A stretch of DNA of 64,000 nt, taken from NCBI GenBank assembly GCA_900112915.1, contig FONK01000007.1, forward strand, positions 1 to 64,000, written 5' to 3'. This DNA comes from Peptostreptococcaceae bacterium pGA-8. Its GTDB lineage: Bacteria > Bacillota > Clostridia > Peptostreptococcales > Anaerovoracaceae. Of the stretch, positions 40,947 to 49,828 are shown piece after piece. The position numbers and the translations under genes were made by a program. The notes under the pieces were generated by a model that saw only the letters and a program-made list of their open reading frames with translations, did not search any database and was not told the DNA's origin. Positions within the stretch are counted from its first letter, which is position 1, and each line of letters begins with the position of its first letter.

Positions 40947-41609
40947 ATGCGTAGGTTGAATTTCTTTTATTCAGTGGTAGTAGCAATTGCTCTACCACTG
41001 ATGATAATTACTTTTTCATCAGCACTGGTATTAAATTTGCCATCTTCATATCAGTTCCATTTTAACGACAGTCAGGCTATCAACAGGATTCAATATAATT
41101 TGGAAGCATCTGAGGTTACTAAGAAAATTTCCTTATATCTTTTACCTGTTACCGGAGCGGAATTTCAACTTTATGAAGATAATGGAGATTTCAAGGATCC
41201 TGTTTTTACATCAGAGGAACAACAGGCAATGAGGAAATTGAAGAAGTTTGTGGCAATTGATTGGGGTGTAGCGATATTGTCTACACTATGCTTTGCCGGT
41301 GCATACTATTATCTATATAAAAATAAATTTAAAGAGGCACTGAGGAACCGATATCGCCTTGGAATCGGAATTTTTGGTGTGATTTTTGCTATTACGAATG
41401 TAATTTTGCTGAGCAGCAAGCTCAGACATTGGCTATATAATGGGATTATAGGTGTAAACCTACCTAAAAAATCTACATTGACAATTCTTTTAGGTGATCC
41501 GTCTTATCAGACCTACTGCATTTTCTTTGCGGGGACCTGTCTGGTGGTGGTAAGTCTATTGTCCTATATTAATTTTAAACTAACTAAACCGGAGAGGATT
41601 TTTTACTAG
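40947..41609 (+). CDS. TIGR01906/DUF1461-family integral membrane protein
   Basis: A 220-residue membrane protein starting at the ATG at 40947, well spaced from GAAAGGA. It has an N-terminal hydrophobic helix, an extracytoplasmic segment with Q-A-I-N-R-I-Q-Y-N and three further hydrophobic helices (about 107-128, 142-165, 190-212), matching DUF1461, a Firmicute family of unknown function. The next gene starts on the base after its stop. Confidence 0.8.
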   Translation: MRRLNFFYSVVVAIALPLMIITFSSALVLNLPSSYQFHFNDSQAINRIQYNLEASEVTKKISLYLLPVTGAEFQLYEDNGDFKDPVFTSEEQQAMRKLKKFVAIDWGVAILSTLCFAGAYYYLYKNKFKEALRNRYRLGIGIFGVIFAITNVILLSSKLRHWLYNGIIGVNLPKKSTLTILLGDPSYQTYCIFFAGTCLVVVSLLSYINFKLTKPERIFY

Positions 41610-42434
41610 ATGGAAAATAAAGTCGATTACCATTTTCATTCTTATTATTCAGACGGAACAATGAAGCCGACTGAGCTTGTAAAAAAATATAAGGAAGAAA
41701 AGTATGATATAATTGCTTTAACAGATCATGATGGAATTGATGGAATAGCAGAAGCAATGATAGCGGGGGAAGCCCTTGAAATACAGGTTGTAGCCGGGAT
41801 AGAGCTTTCTACTGACTTTTTTGCCCCGGGATATTCTGAAGCAATTGATGCCCATATCTTGGGATACCAATTTGATGTGGAAAATGAAAAACTAATTGAA
41901 AAATGCAAGGAGATTATGGCTGAAAGGCGAGTTAGAAATGAAAAACTGCTTAAGGTCATTAAGGAGTTGGGATACGAACTTCAATACGAAGATTTAATAG
42001 AGAGAAAAGGACAAAAATATATTGGCAAGCCAAATTTTGCAAGGGCTTTGGTACGCAAAGGATATATTGACCATTATAGCGAGGCATTTGAACCCGGGAA
42101 GTTACTGGAATCACCGGAGGCTAAGGCTGTTAAAAAGGTGAAGATGACAATTGAGGAGGCCATGGAGTTGATTAAGCAGGCAGGAGGAATACCTGTTTTG
42201 GCTCATCCGATGGAATGGGCGGATCAGCCTATGTTTAAAGGAATCAGCAAGGAAGAATTTTTTGAAAGGCTGGATGTACTGATTAGACATTTGAAAAAAT
42301 CAGGGCTTAAGGGAGTAGAATGCTATCATCCGTCTGCTGCTGACGAGGATTCAATGGAGCTTTTTAAAATCGCTCAAAAGTATCATTTGCATGTGACCAG
42401 AGGTTCAGATTTCCACGGAGATTTGACGAAATAA
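41610..42434 (+). CDS. PHP-domain phosphoesterase
   Basis: A 274-residue protein of the PHP family related to 3',5'-nucleoside-bisphosphate phosphatases (YciV/RnaAM group). The metal ligands are visible in D-Y-H-F-H-S at 4-9, L-T-D-H-D-G near 38-43, E in A-G-I-E-L-S, V-L-A-H-P near 195 and R-G-S-D-F-H-G at the end. Probable role is removal of phosphate from nucleotide derivatives such as pAp or short oligonucleotides. It starts immediately after the DUF1461 stop. Confidence 0.88.
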   Translation: MENKVDYHFHSYYSDGTMKPTELVKKYKEEKYDIIALTDHDGIDGIAEAMIAGEALEIQVVAGIELSTDFFAPGYSEAIDAHILGYQFDVENEKLIEKCKEIMAERRVRNEKLLKVIKELGYELQYEDLIERKGQKYIGKPNFARALVRKGYIDHYSEAFEPGKLLESPEAKAVKKVKMTIEEAMELIKQAGGIPVLAHPMEWADQPMFKGISKEEFFERLDVLIRHLKKSGLKGVECYHPSAADEDSMELFKIAQKYHLHVTRGSDFHGDLTK

Positions 42435-42476
42435 TATTTTTTAAAACTATTGAAAATTGAGAGAGAAGGAGAAACA

Positions 42477-43034
42477 ATGACAGTAGATTTTATTAAAGAG
42501 CCAATTGCTGCAGCAATTAGAACTGACCAAGATTTCAGTGCGGCACTTAGATCAAATGTGGATATGGTTTTTTTGTTACATTCTAACATAATGACTGTGA
42601 AGCAGTGTGTAAAGGAAATTCACAGCTGGGGGAAGAAGGCCTTCATTCATGTGGACTTTGCCGAAGGTATCGGAAAAGACAGGTACGGCTTGGAGTTCTT
42701 AGCAAAACAAGGGGTCGACGGAATTCTAACTACAAGGACAAATATTGTGAAGACTGCCAAGGAATTTGGACTGATCACAGTACAAAGATTTTTTATGGTT
42801 GATTCACATTCTGTTGGCACATCAGTTGATTCAATTAAGATTTCAAAGCCTGATATCATTGAGATTATGCCGGGAATTGTCACAAAGAAAATTAAGGAGT
42901 TTTCTCAAATTGTCGAAATGCCAATTATTGCGGGTGGAATTGTAGAAACGGAAGAGGAAGTCAGAGCAGCCCTTGAAGCAGGTGCGGCGGTAGTTTCTAC
43001 AGGAGAGGTTAATCTTTGGAATTTTAAGCTTTAA
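42477..43034 (+). CDS. glpP: GlpP-family glycerol-3-phosphate-responsive antiterminator
   Basis: A 185-residue TIM-barrel-like RNA-binding regulator. Conserved segments are P-I-A-A-A-I-R near the start, H-S-N-I, H-V-D-F-A-E-G-I-G, G-I-L-T-T-R, Q-R-F-F-M-V-D-S and P-I-I-A-G-G-I-V. In Bacillus GlpP binds glycerol 3-phosphate and prevents termination ahead of glpD and glpFK. No glycerol genes are in this window, so its target lies elsewhere. The ATG at 42477 follows AGAAGGAG. Confidence 0.9.
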   Translation: MTVDFIKEPIAAAIRTDQDFSAALRSNVDMVFLLHSNIMTVKQCVKEIHSWGKKAFIHVDFAEGIGKDRYGLEFLAKQGVDGILTTRTNIVKTAKEFGLITVQRFFMVDSHSVGTSVDSIKISKPDIIEIMPGIVTKKIKEFSQIVEMPIIAGGIVETEEEVRAALEAGAAVVSTGEVNLWNFKL

Positions 43035-43043
43035 GGAGTAGAT

Positions 43044-44720
43044 ATGAAAATTAAATTTTGTGGTGCTACAGGAGGCGTAACCGGTTCCTGCCATCTTCTA
43101 ACAACTTTAAATCACCAAATATTGCTTGACTGTGGTCAGTTTCAGGGAGGAAAGGCTCAGGATGCTCTGAACTATGAACCTTTTCAATTTGAGCCATCGG
43201 AGGTTGAGTGTGTAATATTAAGCCATGCTCACATTGACCATTGCGGCAGATTACCCCTTTTAATGAAAAGAGGTTTTACAGGTCCAATTTATTGCACCTC
43301 AGCAACGGCTGACTTGTTGGAGGTTATGCTTAGAGACAGCGGTTACATTCACGAGAAGGAAGCTGAATGGAAGAACAAAAAAGCCGATAGAACCGGAAGA
43401 GCGAAGGTTGAACCTTTGTATACGCTTAAGGATGCTGAAAAATGCCTGTTGCAGGTAAAGCCTATCTTATATGATCAGCTTGTTGAATTGACACCAAATG
43501 TCAAGATTGTATTTAATGATGCAGGGCATATTCTTGGATCGGCAATCACGGAGATTTGGGTTAAGGAAGAGGATAAGGAAGCTAAAATTGTATTTTCAGG
43601 AGACCTTGGAATGACAGAACGTCCAATTCTAAGAGACCCTACGATTATAAAAAAAGCGGATTATGTTATTATGGAGGCTACCTACGGTAGTCGAAATCAT
43701 CCGAAAAACTCTGCAAGCATAGAAAATCTTTTGAAAATTGTTCTGGAAACAACCAAGCGAGGTGGAAACGTTATAATTCCATCCTTTGCAGTTGGAAGGA
43801 CGCAAGAGCTTATTTTTGAATTTAATAAGTTCTACGAGGAGCATCCGGAGGTAAAATCTCAGCTTGATAAGATTATGGTTTATGTTGACAGCCCAATGGC
43901 AACTACAGCCACTGAAGTATTTAGAAAGAATGCTCAGGTGTTCGATGATGAAACTAAAAACTATATTTTAAAGGGCGACAATCCACTGGATTTTCAAAAT
44001 CTTAGATTTACAAGATCAACAGCTGAATCTCAGAGCTTAAATATGGATAAGAGTCCTAAGGTAATAATTTCGGCCAGTGGAATGTGCGAAGCCGGAAGAA
44101 TCAGGCATCACTTGAAGCATAACCTGTGGGATAGCAGAAACAGCATAGTTTTTGTAGGCTATCAAGGGGAAGGAACTCTAGGCAGAATGCTTGTGGAAGG
44201 CGCAAAAGAGGTGACCCTCTTCGGCGAAGTTATTGCTGTTAATGCAGAAATTCATAACCTGGAAGGGTTCTCAGGTCATGCAGATCAAAATGGATTGTTC
44301 TCATGGGTTGCAGGATTTCAGCAGAAGCCAAGCAAAGTATTCATAGTACACGGTGAAACTGAGTCTAAAGAGACCTTCGCCAAATTGATAAAAGAAAAGT
44401 TGGAATTGGATCCAATAGTTCTAACAGGAGTAGCTGAATATGATTTGGACACATATGATGTGAAAAACTTTGAAGAAGCTCAGCTTGAAGCAGCCACTGA
44501 TGCGGAAATACAGAATTTGAGACAGACCATTTCCACTATACACAGTGATTTGGAAAAGATTTTATATAATACCGACTTAGCTATGGGCAATAACCTTAAG
44601 GCAGACAAGTTGGTTAGAATTAATAACTTGGCGCAGGAGCTCAAGAAGACGACCTTAAATCTTGGGTCGGTTGTTACAGAGCTTGATAAAGGAGAGAAAA
44701 AAGAAACTAATGCTCAATAA
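43044..44720 (+). CDS. Metallo-beta-lactamase / beta-CASP / RMMBL protein (RNase-like)
   Basis: A 558-residue nuclease-type protein. The MBL core has S-H-A-H-I-D-H-C-G near 57-65, D-A-G-H-I-L-G-S near 158 and S-G-D-L-G near 190. The beta-CASP domain (about 220-400) includes I-P-S-F-A-V-G-R-T-Q-E and Y-V-D-S-P-M-A; S-G-M-C-E-A-G and the RMMBL domain (G-F-S-G-H-A-D, V-H-G-E) follow. The architecture is that of YSH1/CPSF73-like ribonucleases. About 75 C-terminal residues form an additional helical part. The DMT exporter gene overlaps its end by 11 bp. Confidence 0.9.
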   Translation: MKIKFCGATGGVTGSCHLLTTLNHQILLDCGQFQGGKAQDALNYEPFQFEPSEVECVILSHAHIDHCGRLPLLMKRGFTGPIYCTSATADLLEVMLRDSGYIHEKEAEWKNKKADRTGRAKVEPLYTLKDAEKCLLQVKPILYDQLVELTPNVKIVFNDAGHILGSAITEIWVKEEDKEAKIVFSGDLGMTERPILRDPTIIKKADYVIMEATYGSRNHPKNSASIENLLKIVLETTKRGGNVIIPSFAVGRTQELIFEFNKFYEEHPEVKSQLDKIMVYVDSPMATTATEVFRKNAQVFDDETKNYILKGDNPLDFQNLRFTRSTAESQSLNMDKSPKVIISASGMCEAGRIRHHLKHNLWDSRNSIVFVGYQGEGTLGRMLVEGAKEVTLFGEVIAVNAEIHNLEGFSGHADQNGLFSWVAGFQQKPSKVFIVHGETESKETFAKLIKEKLELDPIVLTGVAEYDLDTYDVKNFEEAQLEAATDAEIQNLRQTISTIHSDLEKILYNTDLAMGNNLKADKLVRINNLAQELKKTTLNLGSVVTELDKGEKKETNAQ

Positions 44721-45612
44721 CTTTAAAGATAAAAAAAGCTTTCTTTATGTCTTAATCTTAATATGCGCCCTGTTTTGGGGATTTTCATTTCTAGCGACAA
44801 CATTGGCTCTTGACTACGGTCTTGAGCCAATGCAGCTTTTGATGCTCAGGTGGAGTGTTGCAGCAATTCTATTTGTAATGTTGGCAGCCTTTAGGATAAT
44901 TAAACTTAACTACAAAGGCAAAAATCTAAAGCTATTGTTTCTTGTTGGCAGCTTACAGCCGTGTATTTATTCAATATTTGAAACTACAGGTATTGGAATG
45001 ACATCAACATCAGAATCATCTATCTTGATTGCAACAATTCCTCTTGTCGTATTAATTCTCGGCATTCTTTTTTTTCATAAACCGGCAAAGCCAATTACCA
45101 TATTTTCGATAATATTGGCTTTTATGGGAGTGTTATGCTGCATAGTATTCTCACCGGGCTTTTCACTGGGCGGAAAGTCTATAGGCTATATTGTTGTAAT
45201 GACTGCTGTTGTCGTAGGCTCCATATACGCTCACTATAGCTCAAGAGCAGGAGAGGAATTTTCTCCCATTGAGTTGACCTTTGGTATGGCAATTATGGCT
45301 GCTATATTCTTTAATATTATTAATTTTGCCATGGGTTATGGATTTGACACGGTGAAAATCGCCGTGACCAATATGGATATATTTATAGCGGTATTGTTTC
45401 TGGGAGTAGGGTGCTCATGCATATGCTATATTATATTCAACTTGGCTTTAGCAAAGCTTCCAACGGCCAGAGCCTCTAATTTAGTAGCGAACTCAACCAC
45501 CTCAATAGGCGTATTATCCGGTGTAATATTCGCATCAGATCCTTTTGGCTGGTATACTGTAGTCGGTCTGATTATGACTGTCACAGGAGTTTGGCTTAGC
45601 ACAAAAGAATAA
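44710..45612 (+). CDS. DMT-superfamily (EamA) transporter
   Basis: A 300-residue membrane protein with about ten transmembrane helices in two EamA repeats, the drug/metabolite transporter layout. Motifs such as A-L-F-W-G-F-S-F and P-T-A-R-A-S-N-L-V-A-N mark the two halves. The ATG at 44710 is preferred since GGAGAG lies 12-17 bp upstream and the hydrophobic part begins soon after; the substrate cannot be deduced. A strong terminator follows. Confidence 0.88.
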   Translation: MLNNFKDKKSFLYVLILICALFWGFSFLATTLALDYGLEPMQLLMLRWSVAAILFVMLAAFRIIKLNYKGKNLKLLFLVGSLQPCIYSIFETTGIGMTSTSESSILIATIPLVVLILGILFFHKPAKPITIFSIILAFMGVLCCIVFSPGFSLGGKSIGYIVVMTAVVVGSIYAHYSSRAGEEFSPIELTFGMAIMAAIFFNIINFAMGYGFDTVKIAVTNMDIFIAVLFLGVGCSCICYIIFNLALAKLPTARASNLVANSTTSIGVLSGVIFASDPFGWYTVVGLIMTVTGVWLSTKE

Positions 45613-45669
45613 TTTGTTAAATGAGCTTTTTATAAAAATTTTATTGTAGGGTTCATATAAGAGAAATAT

Positions 45670-45703
45670 CTGTCGATGGGTTAATCCTGTCGGCAGTTTT
45701 TTT
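45670..45703 (+). terminator. Terminator after the DMT transporter gene
   Basis: An 11-bp stem (45670-45680 with 45686-45696, with G-U pairs), loop TTAAT and seven T at 45697-45703. Confidence 0.92.
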
Positions 45704-45833
45704 GTGGATTTCAATAAAATACTTTTTTACAGCCTTAAAATACTCATTATCAACATGATGGGAAAACCCCTATTGACTTCCCCATAAACAAGTGGCAAAT
45801 TAGAGAAAAATAATTAATGTGAAAGGAGTCATT

Positions 45834-46172
45834 ATGGCAAGAGAATGGCAACAAACTAAGATGACAGATTTTTTGCTACCGGATGAGGTGTACTATCAAT
45901 GTCTTTGGGCAGTTAGAGATCTGAGGAGAATGGAAAGAGCAGCGATGGAAATGAAAAAAAGAGAAGGCTATAGCCCATTGCAGATTATGAACATGGAAGC
46001 TAGGGTTAGAGCCATTAGAGGGGCATTATGTCAGGTACCGGAGGCATACAGAGAGTATATAATGAGAAGCATTATAGCTCATGATACCGGACGAAATTTT
46101 CCGACTGACATGTGGAAGCCATGGAAACAAAAGTTTTTGTACAATGTGGCAGTGAATTTATCAATTGTTTAG
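45834..46172 (+). CDS. Small basic protein of unknown function at the head of the Tad-like locus
   Basis: A 112-residue, largely helical basic protein (R-D-L-R-R-M-E-R-A-A-M-E-M-K-K-R, M-E-A-R-V-R-A-I-R-G-A). The ATG at 45834 has AAAGGAG 6 bp ahead. There is no signal peptide or membrane segment. TTGACT at 45773-45778 may be its -35 but the -10 (CAAATT) is poor. Its position before cpaB-like and tadZ-like genes suggests co-transcription. It may bind nucleic acid given its charge, but no family is recognised. Confidence 0.6.
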   Translation: MAREWQQTKMTDFLLPDEVYYQCLWAVRDLRRMERAAMEMKKREGYSPLQIMNMEARVRAIRGALCQVPEAYREYIMRSIIAHDTGRNFPTDMWKPWKQKFLYNVAVNLSIV

Positions 46173-46329
46173 AGAACCGGGCTTCAGCCTCAAGGTACTA
46201 CTGGTAATAGCAATGTTGCTTTCAATTTACAGCATTTTCAATGTGAATTATGGTTTTGCTGAAGACTATGGTAGTATCAAGGACTGTGGCTCCCAAAGGC
46301 TTATAAAAATAAAGGGTGATACTGCCTAG
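46165..46329 (+). CDS. Possible 54-residue exported peptide
   Basis: A short frame from a TTG at 46165, overlapping the previous stop by 8 bp. It has a basic start, a hydrophobic core (V-L-L-V-I-A-M-L-L-S-I-Y-S-I-F) and an apparent signal-peptidase site after Y-G-F-A, leaving a mature peptide of about 23 residues (E-D-Y-G-S-I-K-D-C-G). No strong ribosome site is seen, so expression is uncertain. It fills most of the gap before the cpaB-like gene. Confidence 0.35.
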   Translation: MFREPGFSLKVLLVIAMLLSIYSIFNVNYGFAEDYGSIKDCGSQRLIKIKGDTA

Positions 46330-46364
46330 TGGAAACTTCATAGGAAGGAATAATCGTAAGTAAC

Positions 46365-46907
46365 TTGAAAAGAAGAAAAGTGTTAGGAATATTAATCATT
46401 ATAATTGCCGTTGGAGGCTTGGCTATATGGGAATTTTCTCTCAGAGAATATGCCTTAAGGGATGAGATCGTCGTCGTAGAAGAGGATGTGCAAAAAGGCG
46501 ATAAAATAACCGCGGAAAATCTAAAGCTTATGGGGGCTCAGGTTAAAATAAAAGGAGCAATGAGCAAAGAGGACAGGAATAAACTTATAGGCAAAAGAGC
46601 TGCTCAGTTCATTCATAAAAATGCTCCGATTTTTAAAGAATATCTATTGAATAATGAAGAAACAGCAGATAAACAAGAAATGATATTGCCAATTCCGGAG
46701 CGTGCTATTGAAGCACGATCAAAGCACCTTAAAAAGGGAAGTTTGGCAGTCATATTCTCCAATGGCAATTTAATTTCAAAGTATAGAGTTTGGAGAGCAG
46801 CTATTGATGAGGGTGATGTGGAAATAATAGTGAATAATCAAGAGGCAAAAAATCTGTCTAATATAATTGCTACGGGGGAAGGACTTGTAATAGGATGCAA
46901 AATTTAG
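46365..46907 (+). CDS. CpaB/RcpC-like Flp pilus assembly protein (SAF domain)
   Basis: A 180-residue protein beginning at a TTG behind AGGAAGG. One N-terminal membrane helix (about 6-24) is followed by a SAF-like domain (V-V-V-E-E-D-V-Q-K-G-D-K-I-T-A-E-N-L, G-K-R-A-A-Q-F-I) outside the membrane, as in CpaB/RcpC. Those proteins contact the pilus in the envelope. It is shorter than many CpaB proteins (about 250-300). It overlaps the next gene by 13 bp. Confidence 0.7.
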   Translation: MKRRKVLGILIIIIAVGGLAIWEFSLREYALRDEIVVVEEDVQKGDKITAENLKLMGAQVKIKGAMSKEDRNKLIGKRAAQFIHKNAPIFKEYLLNNEETADKQEMILPIPERAIEARSKHLKKGSLAVIFSNGNLISKYRVWRAAIDEGDVEIIVNNQEAKNLSNIIATGEGLVIGCKI

Positions 46908-47713
46908 ATGAAAAATTATTTGCTTTTCTTGGTGGAGATTATGGAGTAGGAACCAGCTTTATTGCCAAAAAAGTGGCTGACAAGCTTGGCAAATCCGGTA
47001 AGACTATATTAATAAACATGTCGGATCAAATTGAAGAAGGTTATTTAGGGGCATGCTCGATGGATAATTTAAGCAAGGAGTATCTGCATTATATGGATAC
47101 GAAAAAACCGGATTATAATAGCCGGGGTGTAATTTTGGAAGGGATAATTGACAACGGAAATTATGAATACCTTCCAGGATTTTCAAAATTTAGTCATCGG
47201 GCAAATGCTGATAAAAATTTGTATTGGTGGATTATAGAATCCCTTTGGAAGGAGTATGATTTTTTAGTCATAGATTTGGGAGCCAATATACATGATGAAA
47301 ACGTGAATACATTTATAAAGAACAGAGGATGTTTTATTGTAATGGATTCATCCTGGAAGACTGTTGCGAGAGCAAAAGAAAAATTAAATACGCTAAAAAA
47401 GCGTGGCTGCAATATAAAAGGAATCATGGTAAATGATTTCACCAGATATGGGTTAAAAATGAAAACGGCTATGTTGATGTCTGCCTTATCAATGGATGAG
47501 GCAGGCTTGCAATGGGGAGTCGGCAAATGGAAAGACATTATAGCTTTTAATGAGAAAATACCGGAAAGGAGGGAGCTATGGAATCAAATCTTGAGACCTA
47601 TAAACCGTTTTTACAGCTGTGCCAGAGAGTGGAAAATGAAGTTGCAAAAAGCTGGAGCAGTGGCAGTGAGCAGCTTCAAAAAAGAGCTGTGGAGCGGGAA
47701 AAACGTGCAATGA
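46895..47713 (+). CDS. TadZ/CpaE-like P-loop ATPase homologue with degenerate Walker A
   Basis: A 272-residue MinD/ParA-superfamily protein. The expected Walker A reads G-D-Y-G-V-G-T-S (about 14-21), with Thr where the invariant Lys should be. Walker B-like D-F-L-V-I-D-L-G-A near 120 is preserved. TadZ proteins set the cell-pole position of the Tad apparatus, and several carry atypical P-loops. The C-terminal 46 codons overlap the start of the tadA-like gene in another frame (136 bp), an unusually long overlap. Possibly the protein localises but does not hydrolyse ATP. Confidence 0.72.
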   Translation: MQNLDEKLFAFLGGDYGVGTSFIAKKVADKLGKSGKTILINMSDQIEEGYLGACSMDNLSKEYLHYMDTKKPDYNSRGVILEGIIDNGNYEYLPGFSKFSHRANADKNLYWWIIESLWKEYDFLVIDLGANIHDENVNTFIKNRGCFIVMDSSWKTVARAKEKLNTLKKRGCNIKGIMVNDFTRYGLKMKTAMLMSALSMDEAGLQWGVGKWKDIIAFNEKIPERRELWNQILRPINRFYSCAREWKMKLQKAGAVAVSSFKKELWSGKNVQ

Positions 47714-48876
47714 TGGGATATGAAGAAGATAAGAACTTTTTTAAAAATCTAATCAGAGATGTTCTTGAAGACTTGTCGATAGACATAGCTGAGCTGAAAT
47801 TCCCTAATTGGTATCCGGAACTGATAGAAGGTATATTTTGTGAAGTTTATGGCCTTTCAGGACTGGCGTCGTGGGCTTTTAATTATTTGGAAAAATACAA
47901 AGACTCTTCTTCAGCAAAGATTATTGGTGACAGACTTTTTTGTTTAATTGATGGTAAATCAGAGCTTCAACCACAAAGAATATCGGAAAATAGAAGGGAA
48001 AAGCTAAAACGCACTTTACTATTGGCAGCTCCTAAGGAAAGGCTGGAATATGGCTTTCACGAGATATATATGCTAAACGGCATAAGAATAACCATATACT
48101 CCGGCGATAGAACTAAGCCGGGACAAGACATTATGGTCTTCAGAAAATATCTGATTGAAAGGGGAACCTTTGAAACCTTAGCAGAGAAAGGCACCATACC
48201 CGGTGAAGCGGCAGATATTTTTAAAGCTATGGTCCACTCAGGATATAATGTGCTATTTTCGGGGCAAGTCAGATCAGGTAAGACGACTTTTTTGAGGACC
48301 TGGCAGAGCTATGAGGATGAAACTCTGGAAGGCTTGGCGGTTGCTACAGATCCGGAAACACCTTGGCATAACCTGATGCCGAAGGCACCGATAATGCAAT
48401 TAGTTGCTGATGGTGGAGAGCTGGAGCAGTTGACTAAATCTATACTGCGTGGTGACAATGACTATATCATAATGGAAGAAATGAGAGATGGTACCGCATA
48501 TAATGTGGCTCTTGAGATGTTGGCAACAGGCACAAGACGCTCCAAGATGACAATTCATGACAGAAATCCTAGGAATATTCCATATAAGATGGCCTCTAAA
48601 ATCAAAGAAAAGTATGGAGGAGATATGAAGAACCTTCTTAGACAGATATACAGCAGCTATGATTTTTGTTTACACTTCCAACAGGACGAAAGAGATAGAA
48701 GCAAAAAGTACTTAATGGGGATATACAGATTCCGTTGGAATGAAAAGGAAGAAGGTCAGATGCAAGAGGTTTGTACATTTAACATTGATAAGAAAAATTG
48801 GTCTTGGAATGCAGACGGACTACTTGATGAGGATGAGCCCATAAAAACTCTAATTTCTAAAATGCAGAGGAGCTAA
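47578..48876 (+). CDS. tadA: TadA/CpaF-like secretion ATPase
   Basis: A 432-residue type II/IV secretion-type ATPase powering pilus assembly. Walker A G-Q-V-R-S-G-K-T-T is near residue 226-234, the Walker B D-Y-I-I-M-E-E-M-R-D-G near 297, and the His box-like region T-I-H-D-R-N-P near 322. The ATG at 47578 has AAAGGAGG seven bases ahead, which favours it over an internal ATG at 47710 that would give a simple ATGA junction. Accepting it means a 136-bp overlap with the tadZ-like gene. It is followed 7 bp later by the tadB-like gene. Confidence 0.85.
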   Translation: MESNLETYKPFLQLCQRVENEVAKSWSSGSEQLQKRAVEREKRAMMGYEEDKNFFKNLIRDVLEDLSIDIAELKFPNWYPELIEGIFCEVYGLSGLASWAFNYLEKYKDSSSAKIIGDRLFCLIDGKSELQPQRISENRREKLKRTLLLAAPKERLEYGFHEIYMLNGIRITIYSGDRTKPGQDIMVFRKYLIERGTFETLAEKGTIPGEAADIFKAMVHSGYNVLFSGQVRSGKTTFLRTWQSYEDETLEGLAVATDPETPWHNLMPKAPIMQLVADGGELEQLTKSILRGDNDYIIMEEMRDGTAYNVALEMLATGTRRSKMTIHDRNPRNIPYKMASKIKEKYGGDMKNLLRQIYSSYDFCLHFQQDERDRSKKYLMGIYRFRWNEKEEGQMQEVCTFNIDKKNWSWNADGLLDEDEPIKTLISKMQRS

Positions 48877-48883
48877 TTAAGAG

Positions 48884-49828
48884 ATGAGGTATTTAATATA
48901 TTGTTTTGTTTTTATTGGGATTGTAGTTTATCAGCTGGATTTCCTTAGTGAAAAAGCATATCAAATAAGAGGCAGAGCTGTATTTCGAAGAAATTTAAAG
49001 ACCATACTGTTACAAAATTCTCCTATGGAATACAAGGGATTGAGAAAAAACATATATGATTTGATATCGGCAACCGGGACCGGGAGATTATTTCCTCGAC
49101 CGGAAGACTTTATTATAATTTCAGGTAGCTTGTTTATAGTAAGCTTTACAGTTTTGCTTGGAGCAAATATTGGTGCAATAGGTTTGGCAGCAGCATTGTT
49201 TTTAGGAGCAATGCCATACTTAATCCTTAGGCTTAAGCTTCATAGGCAGCGAGTAGAGATGTCTACAAAGGGGGAGGTGTTTATAAACGAGATAATTAAC
49301 AATTACAGGCTGTGTCAATGTAATATCGGTGAGGCTTTAGACCTGTCTGCCAATAATTTAAGCCAAGAAGGTCACATTTCTACTTTGCTGCGAGAGATGT
49401 CTCATCGACTCAGGACTGCTTTGACAGGGAGTGACGCAATTGGAGCCCTTAAACTATTTACCTATGCCATTGGTACCAATTGGTCTAAAATTTTTGCCAT
49501 CAATCTAATTTATGCTCATGAGGAAGGGAGGGATATTTCAATGGGGTTAAGGGAATTAAGGCTTGCAATTGTAGAGAGCAAAAAAGTGGCTAGATACAGC
49601 CGTAGGGAGAATAATGACTCCAGGCTTTTAATAAAATTTTTAGGCCCCACAGCATATGTCTTAACTGTATTTTGCGCCTTATTCTACTTTGATTTTTCAA
49701 TCGTTAAATTCATAAAATATCAGTTTTTTACTCATATAGGATTGAAGTGGATGATGATAATGATTGTTACATATGCCCTGGCTTTAATAATATACCTTTT
49801 TATATCGGAGGAAAAATGCGATGTTTAA
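48884..49828 (+). CDS. TadB-like inner-membrane platform protein
   Basis: A 314-residue protein with a type II secretion F-like domain. Hydrophobic helices are at about 3-18, 80-112 (two close segments), 253-273 and 287-309. The cytoplasmic F-domain lies between (M-S-T-K-G-E-V-F-I-N-E-I-I-N-N-Y-R, H-E-E-G-R-D-I-S). TadB and TadC form the platform on which TadA acts. It overlaps the next gene by 8 bp. Assignment rests on fold pattern and position. Confidence 0.72.
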   Translation: MRYLIYCFVFIGIVVYQLDFLSEKAYQIRGRAVFRRNLKTILLQNSPMEYKGLRKNIYDLISATGTGRLFPRPEDFIIISGSLFIVSFTVLLGANIGAIGLAAALFLGAMPYLILRLKLHRQRVEMSTKGEVFINEIINNYRLCQCNIGEALDLSANNLSQEGHISTLLREMSHRLRTALTGSDAIGALKLFTYAIGTNWSKIFAINLIYAHEEGRDISMGLRELRLAIVESKKVARYSRRENNDSRLLIKFLGPTAYVLTVFCALFYFDFSIVKFIKYQFFTHIGLKWMMIMIVTYALALIIYLFISEEKCDV

